Made by a program: the position numbers and the translations under genes
Notes under the pieces: generated by a model
Database searches by the model: none
Told to the model about the DNA's origin: nothing
The model's input: only the letters and a program-made list of their open reading frames with translations
Source: an uncultured Clostridium sp.
GTDB taxonomy: Bacteria; Bacillota; Clostridia; TANB77; CAG-508
DNA: 25,853 nt
Assembly (NCBI GenBank): GCA_900556975.1
Contig: USQZ01000025.1
Location: 1 to 25,853, forward strand
Direction: 5' to 3'
Shown here: positions 14,617 through 21,880 of the stretch, piece by piece
Layout of the letters: the number at the start of each line of letters is the position of its first letter
How positions within the stretch are numbered: the first letter of the stretch is position 1

Positions 14617-15348
14617 TTAAATTAATCCTCCTGTAACTGGAATAACTGTCCCAGTTACATAACTTGAAGCATCACTGCATAAAAACTCCACAACACCAGC
14701 TACATCCTCAGCTGAACCCATTCTTCTCAACGATATTTTCTTAGCAATTTCATCTCTAACAGAATCGCTCAAAACAGCCGTCATATCAGTCTCAATAAAA
14801 CCAGGTGCAACAGCATTTACTAAAATATTTCTAGAACCAAGTTCTCTTGCCAAACTCTTAGTAAAACCAATAATACCAGCCTTAGAAGCAGCATAATTAG
14901 CTTGTCCTGCATTTCCTTCTATTCCAACAACAGAAGAAATATTAACAATTTTACCAAATCTAGCTTTAACCATATATGGAACAACGTTTCTTGTCATGTT
15001 GAAAGTGCCAATTAAATTAACATCAACAACACTTGAAAAATCTTCCGGCTTCATTCTCATAAGCAACATATCTTTTGTAATACCTGCATTATTAACTAAA
15101 ACATCGATTTTACCGAACTTATCAAATATTTCTTTTGCAATTCTCTCACAATCCTCGAAAGAAGAAATATCTCCTTGAACAGGTAAACAATCTACTCCTG
15201 CTTTTTCAATTTCTGATTTTGTATTAGTTAAGTCATCATTTTCTTTTCTATAATTCAAAGCAATATCAAAACCAGCATTAGCCAACCTAATAGCGATTGC
15301 CCTTCCAATTCCTCTAGTAGCACCTGTAATCAAAGCAACTTTAGCCAT
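14617..15348 (-). CDS. fabG: 3-oxoacyl-ACP reductase
   Basis: This NADPH-dependent short-chain dehydrogenase reduces 3-oxoacyl-ACP. The motifs are TGATRGIG (cofactor loop, about residues 9-16), NNAG near 86, and the catalytic Ser followed by YAASK near 150. PGFIETDM and VTGTVIPVTGG finish the chain. The frame is open to 15366, but GGAGGTG lies about 8 bp before the ATG at 15348, so I use that (243 aa). The start codon lies directly beyond the fabD stop, with no real gap, so the two are coupled. Confidence 0.96.
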   Translation of the reverse strand: MAKVALITGATRGIGRAIAIRLANAGFDIALNYRKENDDLTNTKSEIEKAGVDCLPVQGDISSFEDCERIAKEIFDKFGKIDVLVNNAGITKDMLLMRMKPEDFSSVVDVNLIGTFNMTRNVVPYMVKARFGKIVNISSVVGIEGNAGQANYAASKAGIIGFTKSLARELGSRNILVNAVAPGFIETDMTAVLSDSVRDEIAKKISLRRMGSAEDVAGVVEFLCSDASSYVTGTVIPVTGGLI

Positions 15349-15349
15349 A

Positions 15350-16300
15350 TTAAAACACCTCCACATTCTTTTTTAAACTATCGATTGTGAATTCTAAAGA
15401 ATCAACATTGTTTATATTAAAAATATAAACCGGATTTTCGAAATTCATTCTCTTAACAAATCCAGATAATGTTTTACCAGGACCTATTTCAATAAATATA
15501 TCCACTCCATCAGCATACATATTTTTTAGCACATCTGAAAATTTAACTGGATTAACAATATGCCTAGCTAAAATATCAGACATGTTGTCATTGCTTTTAT
15601 ATTCAGTTCCATCTAAATTCTTAAAAGCCTTAGAATTAAACTCATGAAATTTTATCTTTTTCAAATCTTTTCTCAAAGCATTTGAAGCATCTATTAATTT
15701 TTCCGTATGAAAAGGACCAGCAGTGTTTAAAACTCTAACCTTTTTAGCACCATATTCAGTAGCAACTTTTTGTAGCTCACTAATACCTTCTGCATCGCCA
15801 GACACAACAATTTGTCCAATTGTATTAAAGTTTACTGGAACAACAAAACCACTTTTTACACTATTACAAGCAGAAATAACACTTTTTTCATCCAATCCCA
15901 ACACAGCAGCCATTTTCCAATCGCCCTCTGGCAATAAATTCTGCATATATTCTCCTCTTTTTTTAACTATTGATATTCCATCCTCAAACGAAAGAGCACC
16001 ACTATAAATTAATGAAGCATATTCTCCTAAGCTCAAACCAGCAGAATCCTCAGCATTTATATTCTTGTCTTTTAAAACATTCAAAATCGCTAAACTCATT
16101 GTTAAAATACATATTTGAGTATACTTAGTCTGATTCAAAATCTCAGCAGGTTGATTAAAAGTAATATCAGCCACATCAATCCCAGTAATTTTCTCAACCT
16201 CATCATACACTTTTCTAGCTACTTCATATTTTTCATAAATATCTTTTCCCATTCCAACAGATTGTGAACCCTGTCCAGGAAATAAAAATCCTATCTTCAT
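15350..16300 (-). CDS. fabD: Malonyl-CoA:ACP transacylase
   Basis: This 316-aa enzyme loads malonyl groups onto ACP. FPGQGSQ is at residues 7-13, the nucleophile elbow GLSLGEYASL is near residue 91 with the catalytic Ser, and the catalytic His is in AGPFHTEKL near 197. IEIGPGKTLSGFVKR is the usual C-terminal motif. Length is normal. It begins at the base following the biotin protein ligase stop codon and is followed directly by fabG, so it sits in a tightly packed operon. Confidence 0.96.
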   Translation of the reverse strand: MKIGFLFPGQGSQSVGMGKDIYEKYEVARKVYDEVEKITGIDVADITFNQPAEILNQTKYTQICILTMSLAILNVLKDKNINAEDSAGLSLGEYASLIYSGALSFEDGISIVKKRGEYMQNLLPEGDWKMAAVLGLDEKSVISACNSVKSGFVVPVNFNTIGQIVVSGDAEGISELQKVATEYGAKKVRVLNTAGPFHTEKLIDASNALRKDLKKIKFHEFNSKAFKNLDGTEYKSNDNMSDILARHIVNPVKFSDVLKNMYADGVDIFIEIGPGKTLSGFVKRMNFENPVYIFNINNVDSLEFTIDSLKKNVEVF

Positions 16301-16876
16301 TTATTTAATCCTTTCATAAACTTTCTTCTCAAATAAATTACAAAATTCTGAAATTATTTTCTCATTGTCAACACTAAAACCAAACTCATTTTTTATAGAC
16401 GTAGCAATATCATGTATCTCATCAGCAAACTCAGTTTGATTCGTATTTATTCCTATACCAACAGCCAAATCTCTCACACATTCACCCACTAACTTTGTCT
16501 CTGTAAGGATTCCTCCAATTTTCTTCTGATTATAAACAATATCATTTGGCTTTTTGATTTTTAGTAAAATATTATATTCCTTTTCAAAAATACTTCTTAT
16601 AATCTCGGCAATCTCCAATGTAACTCCGTCAAGCTTTTCAATTTCAACATTCAAGTTCAAATAAAACGAAAAAGCAATATTATTCTTCTCATCAGTGTGC
16701 CACACTCTTCCATGAGTTCCAACACCACTCTCTTGAACCCCAGCACAAATAACAGTACCATTTTCAATTCTATTCTCTGTAACTCTTGACCAAATTTTTT
16801 TTTGCGTCGAATCAATCTTTTCATAATATTCAAAATTTCTCCCAAGCACTTGAGTATGTAAATTATTTAACTTCAT
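16301..16876 (-). CDS. birA: Biotin protein ligase, catalytic-domain only
   Basis: This 191-aa protein attaches biotin to AccB through biotinyl-AMP. It begins with the biotin-binding pattern YYEKIDSTQ (about residues 17-25). It then shows GVGTHGRVWH (51-60) where the family usually has G-R-G-R-x-G-R-x-W, KKPND (108-112) in place of KWPND, and KKIGGILTE with the catalytic Lys near 119. There is no N-terminal helix-turn-helix, so it is not a BirA-type repressor, and the short C-terminal domain is reduced. Its start overlaps the end of the acyl-CoA synthetase gene by 14 bp. Placement in an operon with accB supports the role; the unusual motifs lower confidence slightly. Confidence 0.88.
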   Translation of the reverse strand: MKLNNLHTQVLGRNFEYYEKIDSTQKKIWSRVTENRIENGTVICAGVQESGVGTHGRVWHTDEKNNIAFSFYLNLNVEIEKLDGVTLEIAEIIRSIFEKEYNILLKIKKPNDIVYNQKKIGGILTETKLVGECVRDLAVGIGINTNQTEFADEIHDIATSIKNEFGFSVDNEKIISEFCNLFEKKVYERIK

Positions 16877-18584
16877 AATTTTTTAAAACCTTTTTCAAAT
16901 TTTCATTTCTTTTTATTTTTCCAGTAGTAGTTTTTATTAATGATTCCTTAGTTAATGTAATCCCTCTAATTGCCTTGTAAGGTGGCATCGTTTTATTAAT
17001 CTCTTTAACCTTTTGAAAAATTGCATCATATATACCATCAAAATCTTCAACCTTATATGCTTTCATAACAATATCCTCGTTATAAACTACTTCAGCAAAA
17101 ATCTTCAAATCATTAGGATCTTCTGAAACAGGCATTCCATAAATAAAAGACTCTTCCACGCCTTCAATCCTATTTAATAAATTCTCCATCTCTTCTGGAA
17201 AAATATTTTTTCCATTCTTCAAAACAATAACACTCTTTTTTCTGCCGCAAATAAAAATATAACCATCGTTATCAATCTTTGCTAAATCTCCAGTATAGAA
17301 CCAACCATCACGTAAAGCATCTTTTGTAGCTTCTTCATTTTGATAATATTCAAGCATAATACTTGGCCCCGAAACCACAAGCTCTCCCATTCCATCCTTA
17401 TCAGCATTAACTATCTTAGCCTTCACATGAGGAACAGTTTTTCCAACAGAACCAACCCTATTAAAAATCTTATTTCCAACAGCAACAACAGGAGACGTCT
17501 CTGTCAAGCCATAACCTTGAACCATATTCAAGCCCAATTTTCTATATTTTTCCTCAATTGTAGGATCTAAACTAGCAGCACCAGAGATCAACAATCTAAC
17601 ATTACCGCCAAGCATCTCATGTATTTCAGCAAAAACTTTCTTTTTCTCTTCCATAGAAGATTCCTTATGCTCCTCTTCTAGCTTAAGAATATTTTCTCTT
17701 AAATTTTTATTCTCCAACTGCTTAGAAATTATTTTAAAAATTCTTTCATAAATAGCAGGAACAGAAGCCATAACCGTAACATGATATTCATTCATATTCT
17801 CAACAATATGCCTAATTCCATCTGCAAAAACAGTTTGAGCCCCTTTATAAAGAGAAAATAAAAATCCAACAGTACACTCAAAAACATGATGCAAAGGCAA
17901 GAAAGATAAGAACACATCCTGGTCATTAATATCTAAAACAGAAGCAATATCCATCAAATTAGAACAAATATTTTTATGAGATAACGCAACAATCTTAGAA
18001 GCAGACGTTGTTCCAGAAGTAAACAACATTACACCCATTTTCTCAGCATCTATCTTAGCATCAACAAAATCTCTGTTACCATCCTCAACTAAATTCTTTC
18101 CATACTGAACAAGCTCCATTTCAGAATATATACCATCAGTATGCATATCTAAATCCATATTTATTAAATGTTTTAATTTGCCAATGCACTCATGTTTCAT
18201 CTTAATCAAAGAATCTTCATATTTTTTAGTATAGAAAATTGCCTCAATGCCAGAACGCTCAATTAAATTTCTAAGCTCATTTTCAGGCAAAGATTTATCC
18301 AAAGGAACAACTATACCAGTACCACACGCAATTGCCAAATATGCAATCTCCCATTCATACCTATTCTCTCCAATAACAGCAATTCGTTTACCTTTAAGCC
18401 CCATATTAATAAGAGACGTCCCTAAACCATTAATCATTTTTCTAATCTCTTTATGAGAAAAAGTTATATACTCACCATTTCTCTTTATTTTATAAGCAAT
18501 ATTATCACCATATAAATCACCTGACTTTTGAAGCATATCCTTCAAATCAGAAATCTCTATATATTCATATAACCCCTCAGCCAT
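16863..18584 (-). CDS. AMP-forming long-chain acyl-CoA (or acyl-ACP) synthetase
   Basis: This protein of the ANL adenylating superfamily activates a fatty acid with ATP. The motifs are LFTSGTTSASKIV (P-loop-like A3 motif), GYGLTETSPV, YTGDLAKID, the hinge GRKKSVIVLKNGKNIFPEEME, and the C-terminal catalytic Lys in TTTGKIKRNE. The frame extends to 18659, but a -10 element lies inside that extension and AAAGGA lies about 10 bp before the ATG at 18584, so I use 573 aa. Heading an operon of fatty-acid synthesis, it may feed exogenous or recycled fatty acids into the acyl-ACP pool; whether the acceptor is CoA or ACP cannot be told. Confidence 0.9.
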   Translation of the reverse strand: MAEGLYEYIEISDLKDMLQKSGDLYGDNIAYKIKRNGEYITFSHKEIRKMINGLGTSLINMGLKGKRIAVIGENRYEWEIAYLAIACGTGIVVPLDKSLPENELRNLIERSGIEAIFYTKKYEDSLIKMKHECIGKLKHLINMDLDMHTDGIYSEMELVQYGKNLVEDGNRDFVDAKIDAEKMGVMLFTSGTTSASKIVALSHKNICSNLMDIASVLDINDQDVFLSFLPLHHVFECTVGFLFSLYKGAQTVFADGIRHIVENMNEYHVTVMASVPAIYERIFKIISKQLENKNLRENILKLEEEHKESSMEEKKKVFAEIHEMLGGNVRLLISGAASLDPTIEEKYRKLGLNMVQGYGLTETSPVVAVGNKIFNRVGSVGKTVPHVKAKIVNADKDGMGELVVSGPSIMLEYYQNEEATKDALRDGWFYTGDLAKIDNDGYIFICGRKKSVIVLKNGKNIFPEEMENLLNRIEGVEESFIYGMPVSEDPNDLKIFAEVVYNEDIVMKAYKVEDFDGIYDAIFQKVKEINKTMPPYKAIRGITLTKESLIKTTTGKIKRNENLKKVLKNYEVK

Positions 18585-18630
18585 ATTACAAAATCCTTTC
18601 TCAAACTCTTCCCCAAAAATCACTATAACT

Positions 18631-18680
18631 TTTATACCATTATTCAAAACTAAAATCATTAGACTGGCGGGTCAGTACAA
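18631..18680 (-). promoter_or_regulatory. Promoter of the fatty-acid operon with an operator-like palindrome
   Basis: On the minus strand TGG-TATAAA (-10 at 18631-18636) is an extended -10; transcription would start near 18624, about 40 nt before the ATG at 18584. The -35 region is weak. Just upstream is an imperfect palindrome (18659-18680), TT..ACTG.C..G.CAGT..AA, whose GC-rich core stands out from its surroundings. It does not match the FapR operator that I know (TTAGTACC..GGTACTAA type). Confidence 0.5.
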
Positions 18681-18703
18681 AAAACTCATTACTTTTAAGA
18701 AAT

Positions 18704-18735
18704 AAAAACGAGTAGTTTTAAAACTACTCGTTTTC
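18704..18735. terminator. Bidirectional terminator after dinD
   Basis: A perfect palindrome with 15-bp arms (AAAACGAGTAGTTTT and its complement, 18705-18734) is flanked by T-rich sequence on both strands. It lies 40 bp downstream of dinD and isolates it from the fatty-acid operon promoter. Confidence 0.85.
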
Positions 18736-18774
18736 TAATTAACTTTAATGTTACGAAATAATTATTACATTATA

Positions 18775-19611
18775 TTATTTTGAGGTTAAACTTTTCTTAT
18801 TTTCTTTTTCTAATTGTTTCAAACTTTTTTTAGGTGTTGGTAAATCTTCTGGCATAGTCCCACCATTTTTCGCAATTACTTCTCTAATATTTTTTCCAAT
18901 ATTATAATGAGTATTATTTGCTTCTTTTTCTGTTGAAATATTATCTCTTTTTAACTTTGACTCAGTTTGCGTAATACGAAATAAATTTGCAGCAAGTTCT
19001 TCACTTCCCATATTATCTAAAATATCTTCTCTATACCTTAATCCTTTTCTTTTAGCAATATCGTCAGCCGTTTCTCCATTATATAAACCTTTATATCCTG
19101 AATTGTGGAATTTATCAAAATTTTTGACTCCTGAATTTTTAGCAATTTGATTTAGTAAATAGTTTCCTTTTCTCGTTAAATTTCTTTGATAAAATCTTTT
19201 TTCATCTTCTGTTAGCAAACTATATTCTTTTTCATTAATTTCTTGTTTTCTGGTTTGTATTGCAAAATATGTTTGAGCAAAAGCAATAACTTCTTTTCGT
19301 GGATCTCCATTTTGTGCTATTAGATAGCAAGCATAACGAGTTAATTTATAATCTTTTTGCATTCTTTCTGCTCCGGAACCTATTCGTACCATTTTGTCGG
19401 TGCCGACAAAATGGTCTAAAATATTAATATCACTACTTTTGCACGCTTTCATTGCTCTTTGAACTACACCTTCAAATTTTCTCCATTCTTTATAATCTAA
19501 AACTAGTTGCAACTCTCTAGCATACCAATATTCAATTCCGTTTTCATCAATATGTTTTATATCTTCAAAAGTTCTTTTACCGTATTCTTTAATATTTTCT
19601 GATTTATTCAT
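18775..19611 (-). CDS. dinD: DNA-damage-inducible protein D
   Basis: This 278-aa protein resembles E. coli DinD (about 274 aa), an SOS-induced protein reported to act on RecA filaments. It has the BRO-N-like N-terminal domain: GIEYWYARELQLVLDYKEWRKF (split as GIEYWYARE and LDYKEWRKF, about residues 25-46), DHFVGTDKMVRIGSGAER, and YKLTRYACYLIAQNGDPRKE followed by AQTYFAIQTRKQE. A conserved C-terminal part follows (NSGYKGLYNGETADDIAKRKG, around residues 165-190), with a Lys-rich tail. The start has AGGAG 9 bp upstream. It is a single-gene unit with its own terminator, and its promoter carries a LexA box. DinD genes are patchily distributed, so transfer is plausible. Confidence 0.9.
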   Translation of the reverse strand: MNKSENIKEYGKRTFEDIKHIDENGIEYWYARELQLVLDYKEWRKFEGVVQRAMKACKSSDINILDHFVGTDKMVRIGSGAERMQKDYKLTRYACYLIAQNGDPRKEVIAFAQTYFAIQTRKQEINEKEYSLLTEDEKRFYQRNLTRKGNYLLNQIAKNSGVKNFDKFHNSGYKGLYNGETADDIAKRKGLRYREDILDNMGSEELAANLFRITQTESKLKRDNISTEKEANNTHYNIGKNIREVIAKNGGTMPEDLPTPKKSLKQLEKENKKSLTSK

Positions 19612-19641
19612 TCAAAATAACTCCTATTTTTATTTTGTGTT

Positions 19642-19670
19642 ATTATATCGAACATTTGTTTTGAAGTCAA
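19642..19670 (-). promoter_or_regulatory. SOS promoter of dinD: LexA box within the -35/-10 spacer
   Basis: The minus strand reads TTGACT (19665-19670), exactly 17 bp, TATAAT (19642-19647). The spacer holds AAACAAATGTTCG (19649-19661), on the other strand CGAACATTTGTTT, matching the Gram-positive LexA operator CGAAC-N4-GTTY. LexA bound here would block RNA polymerase directly. Confidence 0.88.
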
Positions 19671-19690
19671 TAGGCTTTAAAATTCTTTTA

Positions 19691-20575
19691 TTATTTCTCT
19701 ATTATTCTCTCATAAATCTCATCCGGTATACACAACTGTCCTTTACCAGACCCAATTTCAATATTAGGCTTATGCAAGCCATGATAATCACTACCACCAC
19801 TCATAAGTAAACCTCTACTCTTACAAAATTTCTTGACCAATTCAATATGCTCAAGACTAAATATACTATGATAGCACTCAATTCCATCAATATCATAACC
19901 ATCTGTAATCTTCTCTAGTTCAGCAGTTTTATCGTCAATCCATGCATACTCATATATATGCGCAACAAAAGCCAAACCGCCAGATTTATGAATAATCTCA
20001 ATAATCTTCTCTAAAGATGGATAATCGACAGAATTATCTACATAAAAAGGCTTACCCTTACCATGATAATAATTTCTCTTAAACACCGTAAAACTGTCCC
20101 ACATATCTGCTGGAACCTTAGCTTTATTCTCCTCATGTTTCTTCAACTCATCATAAAAAACAATACTTGCCCAACCAGTATGCTTATCCCATTTCAAACT
20201 ATCAATATCGTCTAAAACCAAACCATACTCATCTTTATACTCGTAAAATTTTCTAAGCTGTCTGTCTTGAATTTCATCTCTAGTAACATTACCATAACAA
20301 TCTTTCAAATACTTTTCCATCTTCTCACAATCAATATTATATCCAAGAACATCAATAACTCTATCAGTATACCTAGCCTTTAACTCAATACCATGCAATA
20401 TTCTTCCAGGAAAATATTTACCAACATCAATTTTAGCAATCTCTTTATACGCGTCACAATTCTCATGGTCCGTTATAGCAATAGCCTTCAAACCAAGTTT
20501 CTCAGCCTTTCTCAATACCTCAATTACCGAATCCGTTCCATCTGAATACTTTGTATGTATATGTAAATCAATCAC
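19691..20575 (-). CDS. PHP-domain metal-dependent phosphoesterase, second copy
   Basis: This 294-aa protein has the PHP metal-binding motifs DLHIHTKYSDGT (residues 3-14), ITDHENCDAY near 35, GIELKA near 63, DVLGYN, FVAHIYEYAW and GGSDYHG near the C-terminus. It belongs to the same broad family as the 1172-2062 protein but is clearly diverged: it has a longer middle with many Tyr and Lys residues, and AHI replaces AHP. It starts with GTG, preceded by GGTGG about 7 bp upstream. It is the last gene of a minus-strand cluster, 85 bp after the HD-domain gene. No terminator is seen before the dinD promoter. The substrate is unknown. Confidence 0.85.
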   Translation of the reverse strand: MIDLHIHTKYSDGTDSVIEVLRKAEKLGLKAIAITDHENCDAYKEIAKIDVGKYFPGRILHGIELKARYTDRVIDVLGYNIDCEKMEKYLKDCYGNVTRDEIQDRQLRKFYEYKDEYGLVLDDIDSLKWDKHTGWASIVFYDELKKHEENKAKVPADMWDSFTVFKRNYYHGKGKPFYVDNSVDYPSLEKIIEIIHKSGGLAFVAHIYEYAWIDDKTAELEKITDGYDIDGIECYHSIFSLEHIELVKKFCKSRGLLMSGGSDYHGLHKPNIEIGSGKGQLCIPDEIYERIIEK

Positions 20576-20660
20576 CTAATAACCACCGCTCTCTTTTTAT
20601 TCTATAGTTATCTGCATATATTTTATTATTTTAAATGAACCGTAAAATCAATGTAACGCG

Positions 20661-21128
20661 CTACTTCCTATTAACCGTCTCAAGAATAGCCGAATATTTA
20701 TCCACCATACAAACAAGCAAAGCCTCCTTAGACTTCGGCAACTTCGTAATAGTAAGAGGCCACATGTGCGACTCAATAATCTTCTGCTCACTCTCAGAAA
20801 TATCAAACATCTCCTTCGCATTCTTAGCAGCCGTTTTAGGATGACTAAAACCATGCCACCTATGATCCTTACTCTTCTCATGCCAATCATACAAAAAGAA
20901 ATCATGCAAATAAGCACCAACAATCAAATCATCATAATTAAACTGGATATTGTATCTCTTCTCCAATCTCTTCGCCAACATAAAACTCCTATAAGCCACA
21001 TTCCTAGAATGTTCCCACACAGACGTCTTTCCATGTTGCTTATAATTTTTAAGCAACTTTTTAATATACTTATACTTAGTCAACTTATAAATATATTTAT
21101 AAAATTCCATCTTACTATTTAACTTCAT
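20661..21128 (-). CDS. HD-domain phosphohydrolase
   Basis: This 155-aa protein has the metal-binding HD pattern: VWEHSRNVAYRS (first His), LIVGAYLHDFFLYDW (His-Asp), WHGFSHPKTA and IESHMWPL (further His), and MVDKYSA (Asp). Such small HD proteins hydrolyse phosphate esters, often of nucleotides; the substrate is unknown. The frame is open to a GTG at 21149, but AAAGGA lies 7 bp before the ATG at 21128, which I chose. It follows the acyl-ACP thioesterase gene by 24 bp, so it is co-transcribed with it. Confidence 0.85.
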   Translation of the reverse strand: MKLNSKMEFYKYIYKLTKYKYIKKLLKNYKQHGKTSVWEHSRNVAYRSFMLAKRLEKRYNIQFNYDDLIVGAYLHDFFLYDWHEKSKDHRWHGFSHPKTAAKNAKEMFDISESEQKIIESHMWPLTITKLPKSKEALLVCMVDKYSAILETVNRK

Positions 21129-21152
21129 CTTTAAATCCTTTGTAATCACATT

Positions 21153-21878
21153 TTATTTTGATAATTCAATTACAGAATTAACAACACTACCATCCTCGCT
21201 CATAATAACAACAACATGTTTGCCATTAAAATAAGCATACTTACAAATAACCGTATCACCCAATTTAATCTCATGCTTATACGTTATTCTAAAAGTATCA
21301 TAAGGTCTTGCATCATAAATATCCTCAGGCAAAGCATCATAAGCCAAATTCAAATAATATGTATTATGCATATGACCATTAATATCAATATCTTTTCTAG
21401 ATACAGTATATTTAACCTCATTTGAAAATTCAATGGGAACTTCTGGCTTAGGGAAATTATAATCACCAAAAGAACTATAATCTTCAGGTTTATAAGCCTC
21501 CTTTACTTCTGGTCCCATTCTAACAATCTTTCTAGTATCGCTATTAATCATAACCCACTTAGTAGTAGCTTTAATACACAATTCTCCCTTTGAATTATAA
21601 ACCTCAAAATCCCTATATGTATACGCCTTTTGAAAACATCTTCCCCAAGTTCTAACTTCTAACTCCTCAGGATAAGCAGGTCTTTTAATAACCTTAACTG
21701 TCCAATCAAGCAAAATCCAACTAAGCTTTGTCCTTTCAATATCCAATATTCCATATCCCGCTAAATCAGATTGCTCTCCACCAACATTTTCAAGAATTTC
21801 AAGAATAGCCTCATTTTTTATTAAACAATCTTTTCCAGTATCTCTTAATCCTATTTTAACTTTATCAACAAATATCAT
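21153..21878 (-). CDS. Acyl-ACP thioesterase
   Basis: This 241-aa double hot-dog-fold protein resembles the plant FatA/FatB and bacterial acyl-ACP thioesterase family, which release free fatty acids from ACP. The pattern is clear: LSWILLDWTVKVIKRPAYPEELEVRTW (around residues 50-78) fits W-x-L..W..+I..+P..GE+++V.TW, followed by KWVMINSDTRKIVRM near 105. The second hot-dog has SRKDIDINGHMHNTYYLN near 165, with the conserved Asp/Asn/His used in catalysis. The start has GAGGT upstream and lies 2 bp after the stop of the membrane-protein gene. It lies apart from the fatty-acid operon but acts on the same acyl-ACP pool. Confidence 0.88.
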   Translation of the reverse strand: MIFVDKVKIGLRDTGKDCLIKNEAILEILENVGGEQSDLAGYGILDIERTKLSWILLDWTVKVIKRPAYPEELEVRTWGRCFQKAYTYRDFEVYNSKGELCIKATTKWVMINSDTRKIVRMGPEVKEAYKPEDYSSFGDYNFPKPEVPIEFSNEVKYTVSRKDIDINGHMHNTYYLNLAYDALPEDIYDARPYDTFRITYKHEIKLGDTVICKYAYFNGKHVVVIMSEDGSVVNSVIELSK

Positions 21879-21880
21879 TT

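Noticed and set aside
18659..18680. FapR operator at the fatty-acid operon
   Set aside because: The half-sites (TTAGACTG/CAGTACAA) and spacing do not fit the FapR consensus; only generic operator-like symmetry remains.
20766..21122. 118-codon plus-strand frame opposite the HD-domain gene
   Set aside because: It is the antisense shadow of a gene with clear HD motifs; composition is Ile/Leu/Thr-rich without start signals.
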